From Anisus vortex (lineage: Eukaryota > Mollusca > Gastropoda > Planorbidae), in assembly GCA_949126835.1 (NCBI GenBank), contig OX421499.1:6029026-6093025 (forward strand): 64,000 nucleotides of DNA, written 5' to 3'. Below are positions 9,885-20,705 of the stretch, in pieces (the stretch's first letter is position 1; every line of letters starts with the position of its first letter). The translations under genes were made by a program, and so were the position numbers. The notes under the pieces were generated by a model. The model was given only the letters and a program-made list of their open reading frames with translations, searched no databases and was not told where the DNA came from.

Positions 9885-10656
9885 CAAATGTATAAGGGGA
9901 TAGATAACTTCATGTATATATTCTGATAATCCTAAGAGAATTGGATCATTTAAAATATAAATGCATGAATATATGGATATGTTGTGATTATTTTATGCAA
10001 TATCTTATGCCTTATTTTATGCCATGAATATTTCCATTTGCTAAAACAAATATTATTATTGTTGTAAGATAAAAGAAAGAACCTAATAAGTTACTTATAA
10101 ATATTATGGATTTATGAACATAATTTTTTCTTTATGAATAAGATAATGAATGAACAGAAATGTACATCCTTATTTTGAAACAATCAAACTATAGTTGTGA
10201 TTATGTAAAATCCAAAATAGAGTAATGTGCATACACTTCACATGCTTACACACTTAAGATTAAATTCTTACTCTTAAGTTTATTTAAATATTAATTTCAT
10301 TTAAGTTGAATTAATTAATGATTGAATTGTTTAATATGACAACATTAGTTATGTTGATTTTTACCTTATAAATAAGATAATGATGTTTATGAGGAATGAT
10401 ATCTCAGAGAGTATAATTTTTGTAGAATAACGCGAACATGTGTTATGGTCTAAGGATAACTTGAGATCCTATATAATGAGGGTTTAATAGAATAAATTAT
10501 TTCCCTTACTTGTCTTATTTAACGGACTACCCAGGTGGAGTCAGTTTTTTTTTTGTATATTGTTTAGAACTAAAGTTAAGTGCAGGCGGTTCTAAAAGAA
10601 ATTGCACACTTCTATTGTTTAGTATGCAATGTTCTTTTCATTTTGGTACGGGCGAC
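9885..10656 (+). other. Untranslated region between RNase H and the 3' LTR
   Basis: About 770 AT-rich bases with no frame of note. An envelope gene could sit here in some gypsy elements, but nothing is visible. A clear purine-rich plus-strand primer tract next to the LTR is not evident either; the text before TGTTAC is GGTACGGGCGAC. Confidence 0.6.
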
Positions 10657-11698
10657 TGTTACGAAACGTAAATTCCCTACATTGTAATGTTAATAAACCA
10701 ACTAAATCATTTAAGCGAATTGCGTTTAAACGATATAAAATATTTCTCAGCTCAAGGTTTCTCCGGGGTTTTTTCTAACCTAATTAGAGCATTATTGTTT
10801 TTTTATTAACCTCGATAAAAACATGAACTGTTCACGCAAACACAGCGTGTCAAGGTCGTCCGGTCTCTCCTTATTTTGTTAGAGCATTATTGCTTGCTCT
10901 TAATAAAAAGACAATATGATCACGCAGTCAACACGCGGGCTAGATTAAAAAAACTCGTGTCACTAGGCTGGCTGGATTTTCCAACGATTGACCCATAACA
11001 TATTTCTACGCGATTCGACACTTTTAGTTTAGTTCTTGGCGTACAGCCGATCGGATAACATCTAAGATTCTGAGTCTCTGAGTATCGTTTCTATTGGATT
11101 TGAAGTATGGAATAAAATGTATTATTCTACTATTAACTACAATGCTATATGTTCATTGAGGATATTCATTACTAATTGGAACATGTGTATTTCTTGATTG
11201 TGTATATAATATTATTTGGATTCCTACTGGATTGATTTTGTAAATTAAACCAAATTTATCGTTGCTTTCTACACAACTTGGTTAACGTCAATATTTCAAA
11301 GTTATATACATGTGTGTATGTGTAATATTTATTCAACTATATTAATAATTTACACTACAACTCAACATCGAGGTTCTTGCTGTATAATATGAGCCACACA
11401 AATAATTATACATGAAGTAAATCAACTGAAAACTATAAAACTACGCTATGTGAATTGCCAGGGGATACTAAGAACCAGGAATACTCTAGACAACTACAAA
11501 TAAACTTCAGAATGATATAATAAGATCTTCACTAATACAAGGATACTCACACTAACAATAACAATACTATAACTATTATTTTCATAAATTGAATGGGGCT
11601 CTAGCCGTAATAACATTATAAATTATAATTATACTTGTGTGATATAAATAGAATGTCTCATCCATAATTTATTATGGTGAATAAATTGCCTTGTAATA
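10657..11698 (+). repeat. 3' LTR of the Gmr1-like element
   Basis: It is 1042 bp, the same length as the 5' LTR, with about 13 substitutions and no indels seen by eye. It is followed directly by the second ACGT of the target duplication. Confidence 0.95.
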
Positions 11699-11702
11699 AC
11701 GT

Positions 11703-11823
11703 CAAGAGATCAGGTCATTCTTGGGGACAATCGGAAAGACTCGCTCAGGACCGGGATGGCTGGAGAGCCCTTGTTGGTGGCCTATGCCCCGAGAGGGGTA
11801 GTAGGCATAAGTAAGTAAGTAAG
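11703..11823 (+). mobile_element. 3' end of the LINE split by the gypsy element
   Basis: This resumes the LINE frame broken at 3666: it encodes KRSGHSWGQSERLAQDRDGW and then RALVGGLCPERG before a stop. It ends in a (TAAG)n-like tail, TAAGTAAGTAAGTA. Together with 2385-3666 it is one insertion. Confidence 0.85.
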
Positions 11824-11929
11824 TATTATGAAATAAATTTGAATTGAATTTGCTTTAACTTTAATCTTCAATGTGTTGAATATATTTTTTTTAATAGTTG
11901 TTGGATAGAAAATATAATCATTCAGAAAA

Positions 11930-13245
11930 GTGTGACTCCTCGCCAATCTTTGCATTCTGCAAGGTCGCCTTTTTTGGGGAGTTTTACAATTATGCCTTTC
12001 CTCCAGCTCTCTGGTGCTGTCTCTTTGTCCCAGATATCTTGGAGTATAGGTTGTAATACCCGCGGAGTTGCATCCTCTTCTGCCTTTAGCATTTCTTCAC
12101 ATATGCCGTCTTCTCCTGGAGCCGTAATGTTCTTTAGCTTTTAAATGGCATTAATGATTTCCAGCAGAGTTATGGGTTCCATATTCATATCTAAGTCCTC
12201 ATCTGCTTCAGGAATGTTTGCAAGTATTGACGGATCTGCTATGTTCTCCCCACCTCCGAAGTTTGGCTTGCTCTTCTGTAATGGAGCTGCCATCTGCCGC
12301 TTTCATTGGAACGTCCTGAGTGTTCCCATGGTCTCCGCGCAGCTTCCTGGTGATTTGGTAGACTGTTCTCATATCTTTCTGTTCAGCTGCTTTCTCTGCT
12401 TTCTCGGCAAGCTGCTCAATGTACTGACGTTTGTCGTTTCTTACGGACCTTTTGACCTGTTTGTCTCGGTCTTTATACTGAGCTGCCGCTCTTTCTTTTA
12501 GCCTGGGTGATTTTGAATCTAGGAGTTTCTTCTTTAGCTTCCTTCTCTCCTCGATCGCTTTCCATGTGTCTGCAGATATCCACGCCGTTTTATTTCTTTA
12601 TCCTATGGTCTCTTTAGCTGTTTCTGTCACAGCTTCATTAAATGCGTCTATGCTTATTGCAGTTTTATCTTGAAGGATGCTAAATTTATTCCTTAGTACG
12701 GACTTGACTTTGTTCTTGACTGCTGTGTCTTTTAGTTGCTCGACGTCGAATTGATGATTTCTTTTTCACCCCATTCTGGTTTTCCTTAACTTGTGGGCTT
12801 TTTTGTGCTATCAGCAAGTTATGATCACTTCCTACATCTGCATTCGCATCACTATTACGTCCTGTAAGAATCTTTTCCATTTGCTGTTGATTATTATATG
12901 GCCTATCTGGTTCTGGCTTTGTCCGCCAGGTGAAGTCCATGTTAGTTTTTGGATCTTCTTGTGTTGAAAAAGTGTGCCATCAAATATGAGGTTGTTCTCT
13001 TCATTAGAGACCCACAAGTCTTTCGCCATTGTCAGTGATTTCGCCTATTTCTTTGTCGACCCATAACTTTCTCCCTAGTCTTGTTGTTGCTTCCTACCCT
13101 AGCGCTGAAATCCCCTTTCATGAGCAGAACGTCATGTCTCGGGGTGTCATCTAGGACTGATTGAAGTGAGCTGTAGAAGCGATCTTTGTCTTCTCCATCT
13201 GCTCCATCAGTAGGGGTATAAGTGACTATCAGGGACAATTTTAAG
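11930..13245 (-). mobile_element. LINE fragment, endonuclease domain and linker, degenerate
   Basis: On the minus strand, several broken frames encode an APE-type LINE endonuclease: IVTYTPTDGADGEDKDRFYS, DFSARVGSNN, a WTSPGGQSQNQIGHIIIN stretch, and DANADVGSDHNLLIA. A charged linker with TAWISADTWKAIEE and KRSVRNDKRQYIEQLAEKAE follows. The 3' end at 11930 corresponds to the region just before the RT piece at 2385, so this is a complementary fragment of the same or a close LINE family. Many stops and shifts are present. Confidence 0.85.
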
Positions 13246-13249
13246 AACC

Positions 13250-13990
13250 TCGAGTGCAGTTAAAACAACTTTAATGTGCGATAAAATATGTTCACAGGTG
13301 TAAGTTGAACCAAAAGCTGAACTAAAAGCTGAAAGTAAAAGAGCGAATGCCTACAGTTGAGAATAGCAGATGAGTTTCCTAAGCAGCTTCCTTCAAACTT
13401 TTTTTCCCCGCAAAAGGGCACATTTGAAAGCTTATTTTTTAAATGTTTAAAATCTAACTTGCTTCATTCTAAAATCGCCAACATTCCTTTACTTAAATCG
13501 CAAATATCTATTTACTTAAAAAATCTACATCTAAGAAGATTGTAATAATACCACACCAGTTAGGCTTGCTGTGGTTTGAAAAAATGAGTCAATCAATTTG
13601 AAAGTCTTGCCTTTGATTAGAAAACTTCGCTTGAGTGCTTCGATGTACTTCTAAAAAAAACAACTATCAATCGTGGTATATGCCCTAATAAATGGAATAC
13701 ATGTAGTTAAATGTTTTTAAAATTAAATTCACGGCAAGATATGTACAGTTTCATTGCAAATCCATTACAGTGGTCCTTGTAAATGCAACTCACTGAAATG
13801 TGTCACTATGTCATTCAGAAACATCGGCTTCAAGAATCGGCTTCAAAATTAAATTTTCCTCATTTAGAAGCGGAAAATGTTGATTTTTATTAATAAAAAA
13901 AAACACCTCTTGGAGGTCTCTCGCGTGCCATTGAAAATTGCTCTGCGTGCCAAGTTTGGCACGTGCGCTTTAGGCTGCTAATTTAGAAAA
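13250..13990 (+). mobile_element. hAT-A family element, right-hand part
   Basis: This is homologous to the right third of the element at 15749-18564, with the shared texts GCAGATGAGTTTCCTAAGCAGC and GCGTGCCA...CTCTGCGTGCCAAG. The right terminus has degraded (CTTTAGGCTGCTAATTT where the intact copy has GGTTGCCGACCCC). No transposase is visible. Confidence 0.7.
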
Positions 13991-14084
13991 ACTAACCATA
14001 AACAATCTATCTTTTACAATGCTCAGATTGTCTTAAAATATGGATAAAACCCTTTTCTTATCCCTTATGCTAGAACAAATGTGA

Positions 14085-14265
14085 GTGGCATCTGGACATG
14101 GAAAGGGTAGCCTGAACAAACCAGGATAACCAGTAACAACATAATTAAAAACACTAGTCTAATCAAAATGCAAGACTAGACTCGGACGACGGTTGAGCGT
14201 AATTCGCAATAATTTCTTCTTTATAGAAGCAGTGTCTGAAATATATGTGATAAGATAAAAAATAA
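14085..14265 (+). mobile_element. LINE 3'-tail family copy
   Basis: The minus-stop text encodes a LINE C-terminus of the type SGIWTWKG..PEQ and ends in TAAGATAAAA. Related copies lie at 20940-21128 (+), 21930-22040 (-), 22070-22160 (+) and 35551-35640 (+). The shared signature is the sequence around AAGACTAGACTC followed by TTCTTTATAGAAG. Confidence 0.65.
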
Positions 14266-14529
14266 ACCTCTAGCACAGGCCTTTCAACCGGGTATAAAAG
14301 ATATTAAAGCCACAGTAAAAGTATTATGCTGATTGCACCAATCATTAAAAAAATATATTGGGTTGAATATTTTTCTTTTAATTTAAGCATAAGGGTTCTC
14401 TTACTGTGCAGTGTTGGTACTTCTAAGAAACTATAGTAGCCTAAGTCTATAACTACAAATTGCTACTTTTCTTTTCAAATTAAATATGTTAATAATGGTG
14501 CCTTCTGCCTCGGGAAGTTGACCTCATTA

Positions 14530-14799
14530 TGGGCCATGGTGGCCAAGCGGCAGCGAGTTTGAATGTGGATTCGAAGGTTCTGGGTTCGAATCCTGGTGCA
14601 GGCTAGGATTTTTCCTCCGGGACTTGATGGTTCCCCTCAGTCTACCCAGCTCAGCTGGGTAATTGACATTAGTTGGGGTAAAGTAAAAAGGCTGGGCAAC
14701 CTGATGGCCACACATCCCCTCGTATGCCGTGGCCAAAGAAACTGGTGAACGCTGCTTCACCGGCTCTATAATCAGTTTGGTCCGAAAGGTACTCTACTG
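14530..14799 (+). mobile_element. tRNA-derived SINE, best full-length copy
   Basis: This is the reference copy for the window. It has an RNA polymerase III A box TGGCCAAGCGG at 14540-14550 that fits TRGYNNARNNG exactly, and a B box GGTTCGAATCC at 14583-14593. The tRNA-unrelated body includes GTCTACCCAGCTCAGCTGGG, GACATTAGTTGGGGTAAAGT, GCCACACATCCCCTCGTATG and CACCGGCTC..., and the 3' end resembles GGTCCGAAAGGTACTCTACT. Other copies end in (TTAC)n. It has no coding capacity and would rely on a LINE machinery. Confidence 0.88.
14540..14593 (+). promoter_or_regulatory. Pol III internal promoter (A and B boxes) of the SINE
   Basis: The A box at 14540-14550 and B box at 14583-14593 match the tRNA consensus. 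Their spacing is in the normal range for a tRNA-derived promoter. Confidence 0.75.
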
Positions 14800-14925
14800 T
14801 CTCGGGAAACAACGGATGCGCCCGGTCGTTTAAATTCTGGTGTTTAGTCCATCTCGTCTATGTGTTGCGGAGTCGGCCGTAGCTAAAAGAAACAACAATT
14901 CTCGCGTAGAAGTTCTACCAATGGT

Positions 14926-15032
14926 AGAAGCAAAGTAAAGTCGGCTGGGCATTGTGCCGGCAACACAATCCCCTAGTACGCCGTGGCCAAGTAAGGAAAC
15001 TCGTGAACGCTGCTACTTCACAGTCACAGTCC
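14926..15032 (+). repeat. SINE 3' fragment
   Basis: This matches the second half of the 14530-14799 element (AAAGTAAAG...GGCTGGGCATTGTGCC...CCCCTAGTACGCCGTGG). Confidence 0.7.
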
Positions 15033-15297
15033 TTCTAGAGATCATATAAGTCTAGCGGAGATACCTGACACACGTGGTTTGGCTGAGAACTGATTTTAAA
15101 AGAATGCGAAACTCTCTATGCAAAGAGCAAAGGTCAAAGGGCAAGAGGCGGATCAAAAGTTTAGGGAGTGGTGATGGGTGTGGCAGCTGATCGGGTAACA
15201 GTAAGAAGCATTGATTAGCTTATGAATAGTAATGTCAAGACGATAGCAGCGGTCTCGAGGTACTATTCTAATCCAGGTTTACGGCAAGGTATTTTTT
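15033..15297. other. No feature recognised
   Basis: Unique-looking AT/GC-mixed sequence without a frame, repeat or RNA that I can name. Confidence 0.4.
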
Positions 15298-15465
15298 TTT
15301 CCAGGGACTGATGAGTGTCACAAATTCTACCCAGCTCTGATAGCTACCTGACTTAATTTGTCGACATTACAATATACATATAAAGTTCTTCTACCCGTCA
15401 GACCAAATTGACCCATCGGGCCGTTGAAGCAGCGTTCGCGAGTTTCTGTGGCAACGGCATGCTAG
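15298..15465. repeat. Two SINE scraps in opposite orientations
   Basis: Bases 15298-15350 match the SINE middle on the plus strand. Bases 15391-15465 match its 3' part on the minus strand (GACCAAATTGACCCATCGGG...GAAGCAGCGTTC). Confidence 0.6.
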
Positions 15466-16129
15466 GGTTAGGTTTGAAGAAAAGATATGACAAGATGAAT
15501 TTATATCTGCAAGAAATGATTTAAACTGTTTGTTACCTACTCCTGCCCCACACTAATATAACTTTAAAACGTTGATGTTTATAACTACCAAACAATTCAC
15601 TTCCTTCATTTGAAAACTTATATTTTAAAAGTCTTTTTGGTGCAATCATAGACTAAAGTATGATGGACCGCTTGCTTTTATATTTCTGCTATTTGATAAC
15701 TTGAAACACTTTGATTCGGAATTTTCGATCGCACTAGGTCCTCTAGACCAGGGGTCGGCAACCTTTTGCTAATGTTGTGCCAAACCAGGATTTCTAAATC
15801 ATTCAGCGTGCCAACAGCCTAAAAGTCAACCTGCTCTATTATACTTGTTTCAATAATTTTTATAAGACAATTAATTTTACTCCAAAACAAGACCAAGGCC
15901 AAAAGCAAAGGAATACTATTGAGAAAATTGTTAAAGCGTTATATACTTCTTAAAATAAATAACATGTTTGTGATTATCATCCTTTTTATTTGTATGTATA
16001 CCAAATGCAAAATTTATTACCGAGCTTTCATATTTATGGTCACCATTTTATAAACCTTATCATTTGGTAATTTGGTTTATCAAGATAAGGATCTAGAAAC
16101 TGATAGATTATATTTTGTTCTCGTTAACC

Positions 16130-17164
16130 TTAAGATGGGTCGCTCACTAAAGAACTGATCGACTGATCCGGGTCTTTCAAAGGAACGGATCCGAAAGCCG
16201 ATCACTGCCAAAAAACCCGGATCAGTACTGATCCATTCCCGTTCTGCATTTCGATATGTTGGTTTCCATAGTTCACTTAGGATCCGGATCTGATCGCTTC
16301 GTCAATTTCTTTTTAATAAACGTAGGCCTATTTCTAATCACCGTAGGCCTATGTAAAGGTTCTAATGAGCGCCATTTTTCAGAATAATGTCCTTTTGAAA
16401 TGCGCGAGATCTTATAGGGTTTTTCCTATTCACGCCCCTGTTTTTTTTATTTTTTTAAGTTACACACTCTCTTGTAACAAAACACATTGTAATAATTCGT
16501 TCCTCCGTCATTTTGACGGGCAAAGCCAATAGTTGTAAATAATGTTGATGATACAATATTTGCATTATAATTAGCCAATATGATTACAGTATTTTACATT
16601 GATCTATTTAATTTTAATTATTAGCTGAAAAAAAAGGAATTATCGCTTAAATTTAAAATAAAAGTTTAATTATAATTAGTTTAGTAGCCTACAGCAGAGG
16701 GCAAACTTCGCCTTATGGCGGAGGCTAAACGAGCAGCGAAGAAAAGTAGGCTGACCCTAACAATCTCCAACGGTCCATCTTTCAAGTGCCAGAGATGCGA
16801 CAGAGCCTGTCTCTCAAGGATAGGTCTCCACAGACAGTCAATTTTGCAGGGCTGGCCAAATCACAGGAGCGCAAATCTAATCGTCTTTCGAGACTATGGA
16901 GCCAATGAATGAATGAGTAGCCTACAACTAAACATTGTGAATAATTATTTATTATTTATATTTGTTAATGTTTTAAGTAACAAAAAAAACGGCGTTTCAA
17001 CAAGGGATCCAAGTTGTTTTTCTCTCCCCTTGACAGCCAACATGTAAAAAAATGGAGGGGGGCGGGGGTAAATTACTAGGTGATCCGTGGATCCGTTAAA
17101 CGGATCCGGATCTGTTTACTGAGCGCTCAATTGAGTCAATATGGTGAACGGTTTCGCCCATCTC
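16130..17164. mobile_element. Second hAT-type element nested in hAT-A
   Basis: The ends read TTAAGATGGG and GCCCATCTCTA (imperfect inverted repeats). The 8-bp duplication CGTTAACC lies at 16122-16129 and 17165-17172. Subterminal text is rich in GGATCCG motifs at both ends (for example near 16186, 16281, 17086 and 17101), which could be transposase-binding repeats. The element is non-autonomous and holds a LINE scrap at 16705-16912. Confidence 0.8.
16705..16912 (+). mobile_element. LINE C-terminal zinc-finger remnant
   Basis: It encodes a C2HH-like motif FKCQRCDRACLSRIGLHRQ, close to FNCSKCDRACTSRIGLLSQ from the LINE at 52080-53290. A (TGAA)n-like tail, AATGAATGAATGAG, follows the stop. This is the last part of that LINE type. 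Confidence 0.7.
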
Positions 17165-18720
17165 TACGTTAACCTGTTTTTATTTTTTTTATTTTGTAAC
17201 AGTACAAATTTTCAAAAATTATCGTGTAGCGGAATTGATAGGTTGTTATCATATTAATTGGGTGGTTATTGTAATGTTTAAAAATGTGCATATAATTTTT
17301 AGTCATATAGCTACTTTTTACAGTTTGATCATAATAAAGTTATAAGTTGTAAACCATTTAGTCTTTTATACAAGGAAAATAAGAAACATAATAGAAATAT
17401 TAGCGCATATATATATATACGGGCTAATCATCTCCCTTTAATTAAAATAAAGTTTCCAAATTTGATTCAATAGTGATGCCAAATAAATTATGTTTTTTAA
17501 TAAAAAAATAAAATAATTGACAAATTATTTTTCTTTATATGAATCCATCATAAAGGTATTCATTACAAGATTTAATTATTTGAGGTATAAAATTCATTTA
17601 CGTTAAACAGTTGTAAATAAATGTTTCCTGCTTGCATTGTTTGTCCATTTAACCTTAAGGAGTTTACTTTTTAATTAAACATTAATAATTACAACTATTG
17701 CATAATGATGCTATTAAAAAGTCTCTTATATTTATTAAATTAATAAAAACAAAATTTCTTTTAGAATTACTTATATTCATGTATTTACTCTGTGTCAATA
17801 ATTAATGACTGAATGTTAAATTGTAATTGCAGATACATATTAGTCATTTCTGAGTAGTGTATTGTAAAAGACTTCTTTGAATGCTTAACACAGCTTTTAT
17901 GTGCAATAAATACTGTTCACTCGTGTACGTTGAACAAAAAGCTGGAAGTAGAGCGAGTGCCTAGCAGTTGTGAATAGCAGACGACTTTCCTAAGCAGCTT
18001 CCATCATGATTTTCCCGCAAATTGGCACATTTCGATGTCCATTTTTAAATGTTTAAAATTCAACTAGCTGCGTCCAAAAATCGACAATATCCCTCCACTT
18101 AAAAAACAACACCACATCTACATCTAAGAAGGGTGTAGTAAGATGAGGTATGAAAAAAATGAGCCCATGAATTTGAAAGTAGGCACCCTATTGTCTTTGT
18201 TTAAAAACTTTGCTTTAAGTGCTTCAATATACTTCTGAAAAAGCTTAACTATCTATCTTAATCTAGGCCTTTATAAAGGGACGTACATATAGTTATTTGA
18301 AATTGATTTCACTCAAGATACATGCAAATCCATTCCAGTGGTCTAACATTTCAAGTTCGTCCTACTCACTGAAATGTGTCGCTCTGTCATTTCTGTCATT
18401 CAGAAAAATAGGCTTCAACAGTTTTCCTCATTCAAAAAAAGAAAATGTTTTTTTTTTCATCAACAAAAAAAACAAACTCTTGGAGCCCGCCTCTCGCGCG
18501 CGTGCCATTGCAAATCGCTCTGCGTGCCAAGTTTGGCACGCGTGCCTTAGGTTGCCGACCCCTACTCTAGACTTCCTATTTAATAATTCGCTATCATTTT
18601 CTCAATGGAAAATTAAAATTAAAATCGAAAGCTGTATACATCGTTCTTAACTGGCACAAAAAAAAAGGTGCTACGCTTAAAAAAAATAGAGCAAGCGGTC
18701 CATCTTATTAAAGTCTTTGA

Positions 18721-19290
18721 TGCAATGTAGTCTAAAAAAGTGAAGTTAATTTAAGTGAAGTTAATTTAATGTACAGTTGTTTTATTATAATTTTCACCTA
18801 GCGAACTAACCCTAACGGTGCTCTATATGTTCCTAAATTGATGTAGATCTAATGTTCTATTCTGCTAGTCAACTGAAAAATTCGGAAATTCCGACTTTGA
18901 AATTTTTCCGTATCCGTATTAGTTTTTTTAAATAATTTATAGCAGATACATTTAAACACGAGTGTGGACGGGGTGAGTCAGCGTTGACAATCACGCCCAA
19001 TGTACAGTTGTGAAAAATACTGGTCTCCCCTTGGATGACTCCCCTCCCCCATTTAATAAATTTCGAATGGCCATAATTTGCCCACGGTTCGAAGACATGT
19101 TAAAACATTTTTGAATAGAAGAGAATGAATTTCATAGAGGAACATAATGAAAAAAAAAGATTTAGTCTATACTTAATACTATGTGTAAATATATTATTCA
19201 ATGTGTCTAATTATCTATTTTAATAAGGGAGAGAGTAGGCCTATCCCATTTAGATCAAATAATCCATAGGGCAAGGACATCAGTGTTCCA
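18721..19290. other. No feature recognised
   Basis: AT-rich, with a short direct duplication GTGAAGTTAATTTAA near 18740. I see no gene or known repeat. Confidence 0.4.
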
Positions 19291-19420
19291 AAGTCCACGG
19301 CATGCATGGGGATATGTGTCCAGCACAATGCCCTATTGCCTTATTTATCCATCAACTATTGTCAGGTACCCATCATAGCTGGGTTGACTCAGGGAAACCC
19401 TCCAGAAATCCGGAAACACA
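19291..19420 (-). repeat. Degenerate SINE copy
   Basis: Minus-orientation SINE middle: CACGGCATGCATGGGGATAT, CCAGCACAATGCCC, GTCAGGTACCCATCATAGCT and GACTCAGGGAAACCCTCCAG. The tRNA head is missing. Confidence 0.6.
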
Positions 19421-19424
19421 TTTT

Positions 19425-20705
19425 TAACCTCTAAGTAGTTTAAAACAGTTTTCAACTGTGATCAAGTCTGTTCACAATTTTTAAACCAAAAGTTTAAAGT
19501 TGAACCATTTCCTCACAGCTGAAAATAGCAGATGACGTTCCCAAGCAGCTTCATTGCAGATTTTATCTTACATTGGCAGATTGATATGCCCATTATTTGG
19601 ATGTCACATATTTAACTTGTCGCTTTTTCAAATAGTCAATATCCGTCCAAAAGAACTGTATAACCACAGATCATGAAAAGAATGTGCAGATGGATTCGAC
19701 ACACCCTCAGGAAATATAACAACAAAAGAGTTAGACAGGCCTTTCAGTGGACCCCCCCCCCCCCCCCCCCAGGGCAAACCACATAAAGGAGGACCCAAGC
19801 GAACATGGAGACGAAGCATATTGTTGGATGAGGCTGGAAGCACTGGAAAGATCTGGGAAGAACTGAAGCGACTGGCAAGAGACCTTTGCGTGTTTTGACA
19901 GAGGCCTTATGTTCCACAAGGAACCCAAAGTAAAGACGATGATGAATATCCCTCCACTAAAAAAGATCCTTTTATTATTAGCTATTGGTAAGAACACGCT
20001 TCTGAAAAAATCTCACCTATCTTTAACAACTATTGATCGGAATATGCGTTATATTAGAAACATACTAATACGAGTTTACATTTATTTTAAGGCAAGATAT
20101 GTCCAGCTTCAAGGCAAAACCATTGTAGTGATAAAACAGTTCAATCGCTGTTTGACCCTGTCGTTGTAGATGCAGGTTGAGCTCATTAAAATTTGTCTTT
20201 ATGACATTCAGAAATATCGGCTACAATATACAGCTCCAGAAAATGTTGCATTAAAAACAACAACTTATTAATTGCTTCAAAACAAGAAAAAAAGCTATTC
20301 AAAATTTTGCCTCATATTGGCTAAAGAAATATTCGTGCAACAGCACATATCCATATTAGCATCAATTTAAATCAATTTGTTATATAATAAACTTGAATCG
20401 CCGTTAAATCAATTAAGGGTAAGAAACTATATAATTGACAATGTTAACAAAAAGATTTCATCAAAGATCTTAAGTCCGATGATTGGCATCTTAGCACATA
20501 CAATTTCCTGAACTTTAACAGTCGGCATCTAACGTAATTTTCATGAAGTTTAACACGCATCAGCTGTTTTTTATGCTGACTTGTGTTGTTTTGACTTGCA
20601 TTTAAAAAAATCTCATTGTCGAGAGAGGGAAGGGTAGTTTGCGTGCCATTGAAAATCGATTTGCATGCCAGGTTTGACACGCGTGCCGTAGATTGCCGAC
20701 CCATG
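19425..20705 (+). mobile_element. hAT-A right-hand part, interrupted by a LINE tail
   Basis: It is homologous to 17880-18564, ending in CGTGCCATTGAAAATCG...GATTGCCGACCCA at about 20704. The text is interrupted at 19665-19945 by a plus-strand LINE 3' end. It abuts MITE-C copy 2. Confidence 0.65.
19665..19945 (+). mobile_element. LINE 3' end with poly-C tract
   Basis: It encodes [20 protein letters not shown], then, after a 19-base C run at 19752-19770, GKPHKGGPKRTWRRSILLDE and EELKRLARD. The terminal text encodes [11 protein letters not shown]. The fragment at 25078-25505 (minus) belongs to the same family and has a G/C run at the same place. Confidence 0.78.

Larger units (their letters stand above)
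3667..11698 (+). mobile_element. Gmr1-like Ty3/gypsy LTR retrotransposon, full length but broken
   Basis: The element has two LTRs of 1042 bp each that differ at about 13 positions by eye (near 1.2 percent). It has a 4-bp target duplication ACGT (3663-3666 and 11699-11702) and LTR ends TGTTAC...GTAATA. The coding order is gag, protease, integrase, reverse transcriptase, RNase H, with integrase before RT. That order is known in the Gmr1 branch of Ty3/gypsy. No envelope gene follows RNase H. It inserted into a LINE of the opposite class in the same orientation. Coding damage comprises an in-frame stop in gag, a frameshift just before the RT active site, and a substituted RNase H acidic residue. 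Low LTR divergence suggests fairly recent insertion. Confidence 0.93.
15749..18564. mobile_element. hAT-A element, non-autonomous, 2.8 kb, with 8-bp TSD
   Basis: The terminal inverted repeats are CAGGGGTCGGCAACC and GGTTGCCGACCCCTA. The 8-bp target duplication CTCTAGAC lies at 15741-15748 and 18565-18572. Eight-base duplications with CAGGG-type ends are typical of the hAT superfamily. No transposase frame is visible. A second, younger element sits inside it at 16130-17164. Confidence 0.85.
15647..18720. mobile_element. MITE-C copy 1, split by a hAT insertion
   Basis: Outer MITE arms lie at 15647-15748 and 18573-18720. The terminal inverted repeats share GATGGACCGCTTGCT, and TGCAAT flanks both sides. 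Everything between is the hAT-A element at 15749-18564. A second MITE-C copy at 20706-21322 has the same internal text uninterrupted at the insertion point, serving as a paralogous empty site. Confidence 0.75.

Noticed and set aside
9885..10656. Envelope gene in the gypsy element
   Set aside because: No frame of useful length, signal peptide or fusion-like segment is visible. The element looks like an env-less retrotransposon.
14540..14593. Functional tRNA gene
   Set aside because: The A and B boxes are good but no cloverleaf with paired acceptor ends forms, and the unit repeats with a constant non-tRNA body. It is a SINE promoter.
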